A stretch of 64,000 nt of DNA from Lentzea waywayandensis (GCF_900115955.1 NZ_FOYL01000007.1:186001-250000), one strand, 5' to 3'. Positions 10,177 to 18,660 are shown, counted from the first letter of the stretch. Program-made: numbers and translations. Notes: a model not told the origin generated them from the letters alone.

Positions 10177-11092
10177 TTCCGATACCCATGCCGGTGATCC
10201 ACTCGGGCACCGGCTCGTAGCTCGTCCACACCAGCGGCAGGCCGACAGCGACCTGTCCGATGAGCCAGCAGCGGATCTCGTGCCCACCGCTGCCGGCGTG
10301 GTCCTCCAGCGCCTCGTGCCCGAGGGAGGCGATCTCACCGGCAGACCCCGCCGACAGCCGGTCGAGGAACCACCCGTCCCACACCGCGTTCACCTTCGCC
10401 TCGGGGTTGCCGCCCATGGCCTTCACCCGAGGCTCGCGCGCCGCGGCGAACTCCTTCGCGTACGCCCGTCCCCGGATCAACGACTCACGCCGCTCCCCCA
10501 CCACGGACGGATCGCGCGGGTCGTTGGACGGCAACCAGTGCGACAAGCCACCACTGGCGACGACCAGCACCCGTCCGGGAAACACCGACGACCGCAGCGC
10601 GGCTCCCAAAGCACGCCCCAGCTCCACGCACCTGTCCAGCGACGGCAACGGCGGCGCGGCCGTGTTGACCACCAACGGCACCAACGGAAGCGTCGTACCG
10701 CCGGTGATCATCTCGTAGCTCTGCACGATGCCGTGGTCGACGGTCAGCGAGTACGACAGCGACACGTCGAAGCCCGCGTCCGCCAGACCGCTGTGCGCCG
10801 ACCAGGCCAGCGTCTGGGCCACCGGTAACGGCCCCGAGCTGCTGCCGAAGTCACCGAACCCCACGGCTTCCTCGACCCCGAGCACGAACGGCGGCATCAC
10901 GTCGTAGAAGTTGGCGTGGAAGTGGTCCGGCCCGATCACGACGATCGCGTCCGGCGCCAGCTTCTCCACCGCCAGCCGCACGCGGTCCGCGTCGCGCAGG
11001 AACACCGACCCCGGCCCGTCGGAGCCGTCCGGTGGCAGCAGCGTCGCGAACGGGCTGTGCGACATCCCCGCGAATCCGATGATCTCTGCCAT
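10160..11092 (-). CDS. Class III extradiol ring-cleavage dioxygenase (LigB/MhpB-type)
   Basis: 310 residues. It contains the histidine-rich pattern of LigB-type Fe(II) dioxygenases: GMSHSPF near the N-terminus, [28 protein letters not shown] and [12 protein letters not shown]. By analogy with MhpB it cleaves a substituted catechol next to the hydroxyls. The start ATG 11092 overlaps the stop of the upstream hydrolase. It is the last gene of the operon SDR, cupin, hydrolase, dioxygenase. The true ring substrate is unknown. It resembles 2,3-dihydroxyphenylpropionate dioxygenases in length and motif order. Confidence 0.9.
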   Translation of the reverse strand: MAEIIGFAGMSHSPFATLLPPDGSDGPGSVFLRDADRVRLAVEKLAPDAIVVIGPDHFHANFYDVMPPFVLGVEEAVGFGDFGSSSGPLPVAQTLAWSAHSGLADAGFDVSLSYSLTVDHGIVQSYEMITGGTTLPLVPLVVNTAAPPLPSLDRCVELGRALGAALRSSVFPGRVLVVASGGLSHWLPSNDPRDPSVVGERRESLIRGRAYAKEFAAAREPRVKAMGGNPEAKVNAVWDGWFLDRLSAGSAGEIASLGHEALEDHAGSGGHEIRCWLIGQVAVGLPLVWTSYEPVPEWITGMGIGTTFAV

Positions 11093-11976
11093 CAGGACGG
11101 GTCCTTTCCGTGCAGCAACCAGGTGCGGTGCGTGTCGAGGAACTCGGAGACCTTCTCCCACTGCGGCCAGTGCCCGGCGTCGTCGATGACGTGCAACCGC
11201 GCGTCGGGCAACCACTCCAGCAACATGTCGGCCTCGTCCAGCCCGCCCGTCGGGTCGTGGCTCGTCCACAGCAGCAGCGTCGGTGCCGCGACCTTGCCCA
11301 CCCACGCCGGGTCCCACGCGAAGTCCTTGCGCACCAATGGATCCTGCAACACCAGCGTGTTCGTGATCGCCTGCACGAACCCCGGCCGCGAGTACACCTG
11401 ACGACGCAGGTTCACCAGCTCGTCGGTGACCATCTCCTTGTGGTGGAACAGGAACTCCACCCGCCTGCGCACGGTCTCCTCGCTGGGATCGAGCACGGCG
11501 GCCATCGTGCTGTCCCGCATGCGTTGCATGACCTCGGGTTTGTTCGCGATGTTGCCGGGCGTGTTCAGCACGAGCCGGTCGACGCGGTCCGGGAAGTGCG
11601 CGGCGACCCACGCGACCACCCAGCCGCCCAGGGACTCACCGGACAGGTGCGTCTTCTCGACGCCCAGCGCGTCCAGCAGCCCCACGAGGTGCTCGGACAG
11701 CACGTCGATCGTGTACGGCAGGTCCGGCAGGTCGGACCAGCCGTGGCCGACCATGTCGTAGGCGGTGACGTGGAAGTCCTCCGCCAGTCCCGCGATGTCA
11801 CGGGAGTAGGCCTCCAGGTGGCCGCCGGTGCCGTGCAGCAGCACGAGTTCCGGTCCGGAGCCTGCCTGCAGGATCCTGGTCCGCACGGTGTGGCCGCGCA
11901 CCGGGACGTCGACGTGCCGCACGGCGTGGTCCACATGCGACAGTTCGCCCCAGATGCTGACGTGCTCGGGAATCAC
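11092..11976 (-). CDS. Alpha/beta hydrolase, probable meta-cleavage C-C hydrolase (MhpC/BphD-like)
   Basis: 294 residues with the alpha/beta-hydrolase triad: oxyanion region LLHGTGGHLEAY, nucleophile Ser in GESLGGW, an Asp around TSHDPTG, and His in DDAGHWPQWE near the C-terminus. In meta pathways this enzyme splits the ring-opened dienoate into a hydroxypentadienoate, which MhpD uses, and an acid. The start is GTG 11976, preceded by a strong GGGGAGG. It overlaps the upstream cupin stop (GTGA) and the downstream dioxygenase ATG. The family call is firm; the C-C bond specificity is inferred from context. Confidence 0.9.
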   Translation of the reverse strand: MIPEHVSIWGELSHVDHAVRHVDVPVRGHTVRTRILQAGSGPELVLLHGTGGHLEAYSRDIAGLAEDFHVTAYDMVGHGWSDLPDLPYTIDVLSEHLVGLLDALGVEKTHLSGESLGGWVVAWVAAHFPDRVDRLVLNTPGNIANKPEVMQRMRDSTMAAVLDPSEETVRRRVEFLFHHKEMVTDELVNLRRQVYSRPGFVQAITNTLVLQDPLVRKDFAWDPAWVGKVAAPTLLLWTSHDPTGGLDEADMLLEWLPDARLHVIDDAGHWPQWEKVSEFLDTHRTWLLHGKDPS

Positions 11977-12500
11977 TGGTCCTCCCCAGAAGTATCGAAA
12001 CGGGCACGAGCCTCGTCGAACGTCGCGAGGCCGGCGCTCTGCCTGCGGGCGAGCCCGAACAGCGCGAGCAGCCGGGAGTTCTCGATGGTGAGGAACTCGA
12101 CGGGGTGCTCGGTGGAGTCGTTGTAGTGACGGTGCCAGGTCCACGGCGGCGTGTAGACGAACGAGCCGGAAGTCCACGACACCGTCCCGAACTTGTCCGG
12201 TTCGGCGTCCTGGATCTCGCTGTGGCCGTCGCCGGAGATCACGAAGTGCACGGTCTCGTGGTAGTGCCGCTGCATGTCCGAGCTCTCGCCGCCTGGGATC
12301 ACCTGGCGGAACAGCTCGAACGTCGACGTCGGCAGTTTGCCCGCGATCCGCAGCGTCGTCGGGTTCGGCACCGCGCCCGGCGGGATCGTCTCCAGCTCGT
12401 CGTCGTGCACGACCAGCGGTCGCCCGCCGTCGGGCCGCACCGCGTGCGTGAGCGCCCCGAGGAAGTCGGTCATGGCGAAGTCGGGTCCTGAGGTGGCCAA
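11973..12500 (-). CDS. Cupin-domain protein of the catabolic operon
   Basis: About 175 residues with a single cupin barrel. The motif MQRHYHETVHFVISGDGHSE supplies the likely metal-binding His/Glu set, and PPWTWHRHYND the second half. Such proteins in aromatic clusters can be ring dioxygenases or isomerases, or have no assigned role. The start is set at TTG 12500 because AAAGGGA lies just upstream, immediately after the SDR stop; ATG 12473 is the alternative. It overlaps the hydrolase start by 4 bases. Exact reaction unknown. Confidence 0.82.
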   Translation of the reverse strand: MATSGPDFAMTDFLGALTHAVRPDGGRPLVVHDDELETIPPGAVPNPTTLRIAGKLPTSTFELFRQVIPGGESSDMQRHYHETVHFVISGDGHSEIQDAEPDKFGTVSWTSGSFVYTPPWTWHRHYNDSTEHPVEFLTIENSRLLALFGLARRQSAGLATFDEARARFDTSGEDQ

Positions 12501-12514
12501 CGCGATCGTCCCTT

Positions 12515-13285
12515 TCAGACTGAGGTTTCGGTGCGGCCGCCGTCGACGGTCAGCACGGTGCCGTTGACGTACGAGGCCTGCGGTGAAGCCAGAAACGCCA
12601 CAGCGGCGGCGATCTCGCTCGGATCCGCCGCACGCAGGGCCGGGATGTCCGCGAGGTCGTGCGCGGCCGCGGTGTCGAGGTCCACGCCCGCGGCCTCGGC
12701 CCTGCGCCGCAACACCTCCAGCCGTCGAGGCGTCAGGGTCGCGCCGGGAGCGACGCAGTTGACCGTGACGCCGTTCGCCGCGAACTGCCGCGACGCGAGC
12801 TTCATCGCCGACGTCACGGCCGCGCGCAGCACCGTCGACGACGCGAGGCCGGGTTGCGGCTGCCGCACGGCGGTCGACGTGATCACCACTGCCCGGCCGA
12901 ACCCGCGCCGTGCCATCAGCGGCAACGCCTCGCGCAGCAACGCCAGCGGCCCGAGCAGCAACAGGTCGAGGTCGCGGTGCCACTGCGCGTCCGGCACCTC
13001 GAAGACCCCGCCCGGCGACGGTCCGCCCGCGTTCACGACCAGCACGTCGAGCGAGCCGAACCGGTCGGCGACGTCGCCGGCGACAGCGGTGGCCTCACCG
13101 GGATCGGCGAGGTCGCAGACGAGGTAGTCGGCGCCGAGGGGCGCGGCCGTCTCCTTGAGGGTGGCTTCGGTGCGTCCGGCCAGCACGACGCGGTGCCCGC
13201 TCTCGACGAGCGCCGCGGCCGTCGCCGCACCGATTCCGCCGGCGCCGCCCCCGACGAGTGCGACCCGCGTGGTGTTTGCGTCCAT
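12515..13285 (-). CDS. Short-chain dehydrogenase/reductase lacking the usual Tyr-x-x-x-Lys
   Basis: 256 residues. It has the NAD(P)-binding start VALVGGGAGGIGAAT, the NAG motif in VLVVNAGGPSPGG and the end motif YVNGTVLTVDGGR. After the catalytic-Ser strand (VVITSTAVRQPQ) the position where YxxxK is expected reads SSTVLRAAV, so the catalytic Tyr and Lys are absent; a subgroup of SDR-like proteins shares this. It is the first gene of the - strand operon, and a predicted IclR operator lies 43 bp upstream. It might oxidise a diol, or act by a different mechanism, or not be a dehydrogenase. Confidence 0.88.
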   Translation of the reverse strand: MDANTTRVALVGGGAGGIGAATAAALVESGHRVVLAGRTEATLKETAAPLGADYLVCDLADPGEATAVAGDVADRFGSLDVLVVNAGGPSPGGVFEVPDAQWHRDLDLLLLGPLALLREALPLMARRGFGRAVVITSTAVRQPQPGLASSTVLRAAVTSAMKLASRQFAANGVTVNCVAPGATLTPRRLEVLRRRAEAAGVDLDTAAAHDLADIPALRAADPSEIAAAVAFLASPQASYVNGTVLTVDGGRTETSV

Positions 13286-13324
13286 GAGCTCCTACAGTCG
13301 CCGTGTGCGAATGGTCGACCAAGG

Positions 13325-14107
13325 ATGAGTCCCAGTGACCGGGACTCGCAGTCAGGCGAGCCGAGCGGTTCACTCGAACGCGCGGCGGCGATCCTGGACG
13401 CCTTCGACGTCACCCATCGCGAGCTGGGCCTCGCCGAACTCGTGCGCAGATCCGGGCTTCCGCGCTCGACGGTGCACCGCACGGCGGGTCGCATGATCGA
13501 GCTGGGCTGGCTCGACAAGCCGGGCGACCGCTACCGGATCAGCACCGGCCTGTTCAAGCTCTCCAGCCTGGTGCCCGTGCGGCACGAGCTGCGCGAGGCC
13601 GTGCTGCCGTTCCTCCAGGACCTCTACGCGGCCGCCCGCGTCACGGTCCAGCTCGGCGTGCTCGACGGCACGCGGGTGCTGGTCGTGGAGAAGATCACCG
13701 GGCACCGGCCGATGCCGATGCTCGACCAGGTCGGCGGCATGATCCCGGCGCACTGCTCGGGTCTGGGCCGCGCGATGCTCGCCTTCTCCGCCGCGTCCAC
13801 TGTGGACGCGGTGATCGCCGCCGGACTGGAACGCCGCACCCCGCGCACGATCACGAGCCCGACGGCGTTGCGCCGCGAGCTCGCCGCGATCCCGGACCAG
13901 GGTTGGGCCTACGACCGGGAGGAGGGCAACGTCGGCATCAGCTGCATCGCGGCCCCGATCTTCAACGCGGGCGGCGAGGTCGCCGCGGCGTTGTCGGTGA
14001 CCGGCCCCAGCGCGGCGGTGCGGCCGGACCGGATCGGGGCGGCCGTGCGGATGGCGGCCGCGGCGGCGACCCGCGCCTACTCGACCCGTCGCTGGGAGTC
14101 CCACTAG
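13325..14107 (+). CDS. IclR-family regulator of the aromatic-degradation island
   Basis: 260 residues. The winged helix (about residues 15-75) includes LGLAELVRRSGLPRSTVHRTA, and the effector domain contains GGMIPAHCSGLGRAMLA and VGISCIAAPIF. The protein is only loosely similar to the first IclR in the island. It is transcribed divergently from the SDR operon and lies upstream of the flavoprotein operon. Three copies of one 19-bp palindrome sit at its own 5' end, over its stop codon and before the ABM operon, so it is the probable regulator of all three. The first copy lies just inside the coding start, which suggests repression of its own transcription as well. Confidence 0.92.
   Translation: MSPSDRDSQSGEPSGSLERAAAILDAFDVTHRELGLAELVRRSGLPRSTVHRTAGRMIELGWLDKPGDRYRISTGLFKLSSLVPVRHELREAVLPFLQDLYAAARVTVQLGVLDGTRVLVVEKITGHRPMPMLDQVGGMIPAHCSGLGRAMLAFSAASTVDAVIAAGLERRTPRTITSPTALRRELAAIPDQGWAYDREEGNVGISCIAAPIFNAGGEVAAALSVTGPSAAVRPDRIGAAVRMAAAAATRAYSTRRWESH
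13328..13346. promoter_or_regulatory. Predicted IclR operator, site A
   Basis: AGTCCCAGTGACCGGGACT, 43 bp upstream of the SDR start and at the 5' end of iclR. It shares AGTCCCA-N6-CGGGAC with sites B and C. Confidence 0.72.
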
Positions 14108-14115
14108 CCGGGACT
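14097..14115. promoter_or_regulatory. Predicted IclR operator, site B
   Basis: AGTCCCACTAGCCGGGACT, overlapping the iclR stop codon and 70 bp upstream of the flavoprotein gene start at 14185. Same palindrome as sites A and C. Confidence 0.72.
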
Positions 14116-14184
14116 TCTGGTTGGCCGTGGACAGCGAAGCGCTCCACAGTGTGGTCCGTCACATCCTCACTCAGGAGGACCAGG

Positions 14185-15690
14185 ATGCGAGTCGCGATCA
14201 TCGGTGCCGGAGTCGCCGGCCTCACCACCGCCAAGGTGCTGCTGCAGGCAGGGCACGAGGTCGAGGTGTTCGACCGGACGCCGGACGTCGGCGGCGTGTG
14301 GAGCCGCACCAGGCGCTACCCCGGCCTCACCACGCAGAGCCCGAAGGCCCAGTACTCGTTCTCGGACTTCCCGATGCCGAAGGACCTGCCGGAGTGGCCG
14401 ACCGGCGAGCAGGTGCAGGCGTACCTGGAGGCCTACACCTGGCACTTCGGTGTCGACGCGTGCCTGCGCCTGGAGACGACGGTGACGTCCGTCGTGCCCG
14501 TCGGCAACGCGTGGGACCTGACCACGCACACCGGCACGACGTATCGGTACGACAGCGTGATCGTGGCCAACGGCGTGTTCTGCGAACCGTCCGTGCCGGC
14601 GTTTCCCGGCCGTGAGGAGTTCGAGGCGGCCGGCGGGCGAGTGCTCGCGGGCACCGAGTTCCTCGACGTCGAGGAGGCGCGGGACAGGCACGCGCTCGTC
14701 GTCGGGTACGGCAAGTCCGCGTGCGACGTAACGGTGCCGATCAGCGGTGTCGCCGCGAGCACCGACATCATCGCGCGGCAGCTGCTGTGGAAGGTCCCGC
14801 GCAAGATCGGCGGCGTCGTCAACTTCAAGATGCTGCTGCTGACCCGCATGGGCGAGGCCCTGTTCCGCTACCGCTGGCTGCGCGGGTTCGAGAAGTTCCT
14901 GCACGGCCCCGCGAACAGGATGCGGCGCTCGATGCTCAACTCGCTCGGATCGGTGTCGGTCAGGCAGTTCGGGCTCGCGAAGCACGACCTCGTGCCGTCC
15001 GGGCAGATGGAGGACATCGTCAAGGGCGCGATCGGCCTGGCCACCGAAGGGTTCTTCGAGGGCGTCGAGTCGGGCGCGATCCGCGTGCACCGCGACAGGA
15101 CGATCGCGCGGCTCAAGGCGGGTGGCGCGGAACTCTCCGACGGCGCGGTGCTGCCGGCCGATCTGATCGTCTGCGCCACCGGGTTCACGCAGGGCGTGCC
15201 GTTCCTGCCGGACGCCGTGCAGGAGCGGTTGTTCGACGAGCGCGGCAACTTCGCGCTGTACCGGCAGATCCAGCCGATCGGCGTGCCCGGGCTCTACTTC
15301 AACGGCTACAACTCGTCGTTCTTCAGCCCGCTCAACGCGGAGATGGCGGCGTTGTGGATCGCGGCCGATCTCGCGGGAGCGCTTCCGCTGCCGGACGCCG
15401 CCGCGCGCCGGGCGGAGGTGACGGCACAGCTCGCGTTCATGGACGAGGCGACGAACACGCACCACTGCCGCGGCACGAAGATCATCCCGTTCTCGCTGAA
15501 GAACGCCGACGAGGTGCTCGCGGACCTCGGTCTGCAGATCGGCCGGATGACCCGCGCGTCGCACTGGCTCAACCCGGTCGCGCCCTCCGCGTACCGCAAG
15601 GTCACGCCCCAGTTGCTCGCCCGGATCAGTCGAAATGAGGTTGGAGAACATGGAAACCCCCGTGAAGCATCACGTCTACCGCAGCGGTGA
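14185..15690 (+). CDS. FAD/NAD(P)-dependent flavoprotein monooxygenase (FMO/BVMO-like)
   Basis: 501 residues. GxGxxG in AIIGAGVAGLTTA binds FAD at the N-terminus, and VVGYGKSACDV near residue 175 is the second dinucleotide-binding motif. CATGFTQG near residue 330 resembles the late ATG motif of FMO-like enzymes. The region aligned with the FxGxxxH fingerprint reads FPGREEFEAAGGRVLAGTEF, with no His. An AGGAGG lies 7 bases upstream of ATG 14185. Its last ~40 bp overlap the following cupin gene. It could hydroxylate or Baeyer-Villiger-oxidise an aromatic ketone or side chain; the substrate cannot be read. Operator site B is upstream. Confidence 0.87.
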   Translation: MRVAIIGAGVAGLTTAKVLLQAGHEVEVFDRTPDVGGVWSRTRRYPGLTTQSPKAQYSFSDFPMPKDLPEWPTGEQVQAYLEAYTWHFGVDACLRLETTVTSVVPVGNAWDLTTHTGTTYRYDSVIVANGVFCEPSVPAFPGREEFEAAGGRVLAGTEFLDVEEARDRHALVVGYGKSACDVTVPISGVAASTDIIARQLLWKVPRKIGGVVNFKMLLLTRMGEALFRYRWLRGFEKFLHGPANRMRRSMLNSLGSVSVRQFGLAKHDLVPSGQMEDIVKGAIGLATEGFFEGVESGAIRVHRDRTIARLKAGGAELSDGAVLPADLIVCATGFTQGVPFLPDAVQERLFDERGNFALYRQIQPIGVPGLYFNGYNSSFFSPLNAEMAALWIAADLAGALPLPDAAARRAEVTAQLAFMDEATNTHHCRGTKIIPFSLKNADEVLADLGLQIGRMTRASHWLNPVAPSAYRKVTPQLLARISRNEVGEHGNPREASRLPQR

Positions 15691-16108
15691 GGGCACGAAC
15701 GTCGGCGCGATCGGCCTGGGCATCTACACGCGGCTGACCGGCGCGGACACCAAGGGCGCCTACTCGCTGTTCGAGTACGTCGTGCCGCCGAACCTCGGCG
15801 GGCCGCCCACGCACATCCACAGCCGCGAGGACGAGCTGTTCACGTGCGTGCAGGGACGGGTCGTCGTCGAGCTGGACGGCGAGGAACACGTGCTGGGGCC
15901 AGGGGATTCGCTGCTGATGCCGCGCGGGGTGCCGCACATGTTCCACAACCCGTTCGACGAGGAGACGCGTGTGGTGGCCGTCGTGTCGCCGCCGGGGCTG
16001 GAGAACTACTACCAGGCGCTGTCGGAGCTGCCACCGGGACCGCGTGACATGAAGCTGGTCGCGGAGATCATGGTGCGGCACGGGCTTTCGCTGCAGAAGA
16101 AGCCATGA
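15650..16108 (+). CDS. Single-domain cupin protein
   Basis: 152 residues. The cupin motif 1 (GGPPTHIHSREDELFTCVQG) has the His-x-His-and-Glu set for metal binding, and motif 2 is MPRGVPHMFHNP. Start ATG 15650 follows TTGGAGA; ATG 15635 is in frame upstream. It overlaps the flavoprotein 3' end and shares ATGA with the next gene, so the three are one operon. The function is unassigned; similar cupins are found with monooxygenases in polyketide tailoring and aromatic catabolism. Confidence 0.85.
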   Translation: METPVKHHVYRSGEGTNVGAIGLGIYTRLTGADTKGAYSLFEYVVPPNLGGPPTHIHSREDELFTCVQGRVVVELDGEEHVLGPGDSLLMPRGVPHMFHNPFDEETRVVAVVSPPGLENYYQALSELPPGPRDMKLVAEIMVRHGLSLQKKP

Positions 16109-16470
16109 GCACTGGTCGCGCCGAAATGGTGCGGCAGATGTGCGCCGCCGTCGATTCCGGTGATGCCGAAGCGTTCGGCGCTTGGTTCGCTGCCGATGCC
16201 ACTTACACGTTCGGCAACAACGAGCCGTTGATCGGTCGTGAGGCCGTCGTGGCGGCGACCGCGGGTGCCGCCGGAGCGTTGCCGTGGGTGCGGCACGTGG
16301 TCGACCAGGTCGCCGAGGTCGGCGACCAGCTGTTCTGCCGGTTCACCATCGAGACCGAGGCGCCGGATGGGAAACCGCTCGCGTTGCCTTGTGTGACGGT
16401 GATCTGGATGTCCGGCGAGGAGATCGTCGACTATCGCGTGCACATGGACATATCGCCGGCGATGGCGTGA
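16105..16470 (+). CDS. SnoaL-like (nuclear transport factor 2 fold) protein
   Basis: 121 residues. The pattern AVDSGDAEAFGAWFAADATYTFGN, a central VVDQVAEVGDQLFCRF and the ending IVDYRVHMDISPAMA are typical of SnoaL/NTF2-fold proteins, which act as cyclases, isomerases or hydrolases of small aromatic molecules. ATG 16105 overlaps the cupin stop. It is the last gene of the operon and a terminator follows at once. The last codons contain ACATATCG, a weak relative of the AT-rich motif family. Confidence 0.82.
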   Translation: MSTGRAEMVRQMCAAVDSGDAEAFGAWFAADATYTFGNNEPLIGREAVVAATAGAAGALPWVRHVVDQVAEVGDQLFCRFTIETEAPDGKPLALPCVTVIWMSGEEIVDYRVHMDISPAMA

Positions 16471-16471
16471 A

Positions 16472-16500
16472 GAAGGGGCCCGGTTCGCCGGGCCCCTCTT
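16472..16500. terminator. Bidirectional terminator
   Basis: Stem GGGGCCCGG/CCGGGCCCC closed by a TTCG tetraloop and flanked by AGAA and TCTT. It lies between the convergent SnoaL-like and MhpA-like genes. Confidence 0.88.
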
Positions 16501-16504
16501 CTCG

Positions 16505-18301
16505 TTACGCGGCTTGGATCTGCTGTGTGGCCGGGCGGTGCACCGTCGCGAGGAACCGTTGGCAGGCCTCGAAGTCGAGCTCGTCGCAGCGCCACGCGAC
16601 GTGGCCGTCCGGGCGGATCACGTAGAGGGCCTGCGAGGTCGGCTCGGTGAGGCCGTAATGCTCGAACACCTGCGCCGAGTCGGCGCGGTGCACCCTGTCG
16701 TCCGGCCTGGCTTCGACGCGCGCGACGAGGTGGCTCGTGGCGCCGAGCTCGTTCAACGCGGTCGTGTGCTCGGTGATCTCGGTGGCGGTGAGGTGCTTGC
16801 GGGACAACGCGATCACGTGCAGCTGATAGCCCTGCAGGAGGTCGAACATCTGCTCGCGGTCGTTGATCCGGGCGTCGGGAACGCGCTGGCCCGCCAGTGG
16901 ACCCTTGAGCGAGTAGAGCAGCTCGTTGACGTTGATCTCGCTGGGCCGGTAGCCGAGACTCAGTTGCGAGAGGCGGTGGAACGACTTGCGGTGCGGGATG
17001 GGCGCCGCCGACATCCGTCCGATCAGGAACGGCCCCGCCGTGTCGCGCAGCCACGCCTGCCAGCCGCGCAGGCCCGCCGCGACCCGGTAGAGGCGGTCGG
17101 TGAACTTCAGCAGCCTCACGCCGGCCGGATGACGTTCGGCGGAGTAGGTGTCGAGCAGGTCCACGTCGTCGTTGGTCGCCGCCGCGAGCTTCCAGGCGAG
17201 GTTGGCGGCGTCGTGCAGCCCGGTGTTCATGCCCTGGCCGCCCGCCGGGGAGTGGATGTGGGCGGCGTCGCCGACCAGGAACCCCCTGCCGCGGCGGTAG
17301 TCGTCGACGCCGCGCAGGTGGACCTGGTAGCGGCTGGTCCAGATCGGGGCGCTGAGGGTGACCGGCAGGTTCATCGCCCTGCGCAGCTCGTCCTGCAGGA
17401 TCCCCAGGTCGAAGTCCGCTCCGGGATCGCCGAAGTCGGTGACCATCACGCGGGACGTCTCGGCGCCTTTCAGGGGCAGGAACAGGCCGATGCGGTCGCG
17501 GTTCATGAACACCCGGAAGTGCGCGTGGTCGAGCGGCCACTCGACCTTGCAGTCGGCCAGAAGGTAGCGCTGGCCGTACTTGTCGCCGTCGAACCTGAGT
17601 CCGAGCTGCTGCCGGACGGTGCTGTGGGCGCCGTCCGCGCCGACGACGTACTGGGCGGTGATGGTCCGTTCTCCGAGCGTCGCCGTGACGGCGTCTTCGG
17701 TCTGCTCCAGCTCGGTGAGCCTCATACCGCGCCGAATCGTGACGCCGTGCCGCGTGAGATCCTTGAGCAGCACTTCCTCCACTTCGGACTGCGGCGCCAT
17801 CAGGATGAACTGGTACGGCGTGGTCGCCGCCTTCGCGCGGTCGAAGTCCAGGCCGCCGGCGTGCCTGCCCCTGATGTGGAAGCGGATGCCGGTGGTGACG
17901 ACGCCGCGTTCGAGCAGTTCTTCGGCGAGTCCGATGCTTCGGAACAACTCGATGGTGCGGGCCTGGACGGCGAACGCCCTCGACTCGGTGGCGGGACCGG
18001 CGTTGGCGTCGACCACGCACACCCTGACGCCCTGGCGAACTAGTAGTGCCGCCGTCATCAGGCCGCTCGGACCGGCGCCGACGACGAGCACGTCGCAGTC
18101 GTGGTGGGACGACCGGGGTGTGGTGCTCCTGGGTTTCGGCGGCGGGTTGACCGGGCGGGTCCGGGACTTGCCCAGACGGGTCAGGAAGCCGCTGCCAGGA
18201 CGTGCGGTGATCTGCGGCAGCGGATTGCCGGTGAACCTGCCCCACAGACGGCGGGTGAGGAGGAAGAGCAGCGTGACGATGGCGATGATCAGCAGGCCCA
18301 C
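16505..18301 (-). CDS. FAD-dependent aromatic hydroxylase (MhpA-like) with an N-terminal membrane segment
   Basis: 598 residues. A hydrophobic N-terminal segment (LLIIAIVTLLFLL followed by Arg/Trp) precedes a ~50-residue Pro/Arg-rich linker. Then comes a class A flavoprotein hydroxylase: FAD motif VLVVGAGPSGLMTAALL, VGADGAHSTVRQQLG (DG motif), and GDAAHIHSPAGGQGMNTG (GD motif). The C-terminal thioredoxin-like domain ends near residue 598. This family ortho-hydroxylates phenols to catechols for extradiol cleavage. GTG 18301 follows GGAGG within the end of the ABM gene, giving a coupled pair. The membrane anchor is unusual for the family. Operator C precedes the operon. Confidence 0.88.
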   Translation of the reverse strand: MGLLIIAIVTLLFLLTRRLWGRFTGNPLPQITARPGSGFLTRLGKSRTRPVNPPPKPRSTTPRSSHHDCDVLVVGAGPSGLMTAALLVRQGVRVCVVDANAGPATESRAFAVQARTIELFRSIGLAEELLERGVVTTGIRFHIRGRHAGGLDFDRAKAATTPYQFILMAPQSEVEEVLLKDLTRHGVTIRRGMRLTELEQTEDAVTATLGERTITAQYVVGADGAHSTVRQQLGLRFDGDKYGQRYLLADCKVEWPLDHAHFRVFMNRDRIGLFLPLKGAETSRVMVTDFGDPGADFDLGILQDELRRAMNLPVTLSAPIWTSRYQVHLRGVDDYRRGRGFLVGDAAHIHSPAGGQGMNTGLHDAANLAWKLAAATNDDVDLLDTYSAERHPAGVRLLKFTDRLYRVAAGLRGWQAWLRDTAGPFLIGRMSAAPIPHRKSFHRLSQLSLGYRPSEINVNELLYSLKGPLAGQRVPDARINDREQMFDLLQGYQLHVIALSRKHLTATEITEHTTALNELGATSHLVARVEARPDDRVHRADSAQVFEHYGLTEPTSQALYVIRPDGHVAWRCDELDFEACQRFLATVHRPATQQIQAA

Positions 18302-18303
18302 GG

Positions 18304-18660
18304 CTACCCCACCTCCGGCAGGGCGCTGGACATGCGCAGGAACTGCTGGACCAGGGGTCCTTCCACGAGCGGCTGGATCGCGCGCCGGAACTCGTGGACG
18401 TAGGGCTCGGCGAGGTGCTTCTCCAGGTCCTGCTTCGACCGGAACATCTCGTAGATCACGAACTGCGACCGGTCCGCGCGGTCCCGGTGAACGTGGAACT
18501 CGATAGCGCCCGCCTCGGCGCGCAACGGTTCCACGAGGCCGAGGATCAGTGCCTCCACCTGGTCCTCGTGGCCCGGCTTGGCCGTGGCGAATCCCAGGTG
18601 GGTGTAGGGCCCTGTCTCGTCGGCGTCCGGCTCGGGCAGGACGACTCGCGCGTCGCTCAT
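18304..18660 (-). CDS. Antibiotic biosynthesis monooxygenase (ABM)-domain protein
   Basis: 118 residues with a ferredoxin-like ABM fold: THLGFATAKPGHEDQVEALI, a central IEFHVHRDRADRSQFVIYEMF and DLEKHLAEPYVHEF. Such small cofactor-free proteins oxidise or stabilise quinol/phenol intermediates, or act as accessory dimers. An AGGGAGA precedes ATG 18660. It is the first gene of the operon with the membrane-anchored hydroxylase. A predicted IclR operator (site C) lies 72 bp upstream. Confidence 0.86.
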   Translation of the reverse strand: MSDARVVLPEPDADETGPYTHLGFATAKPGHEDQVEALILGLVEPLRAEAGAIEFHVHRDRADRSQFVIYEMFRSKQDLEKHLAEPYVHEFRRAIQPLVEGPLVQQFLRMSSALPEVG

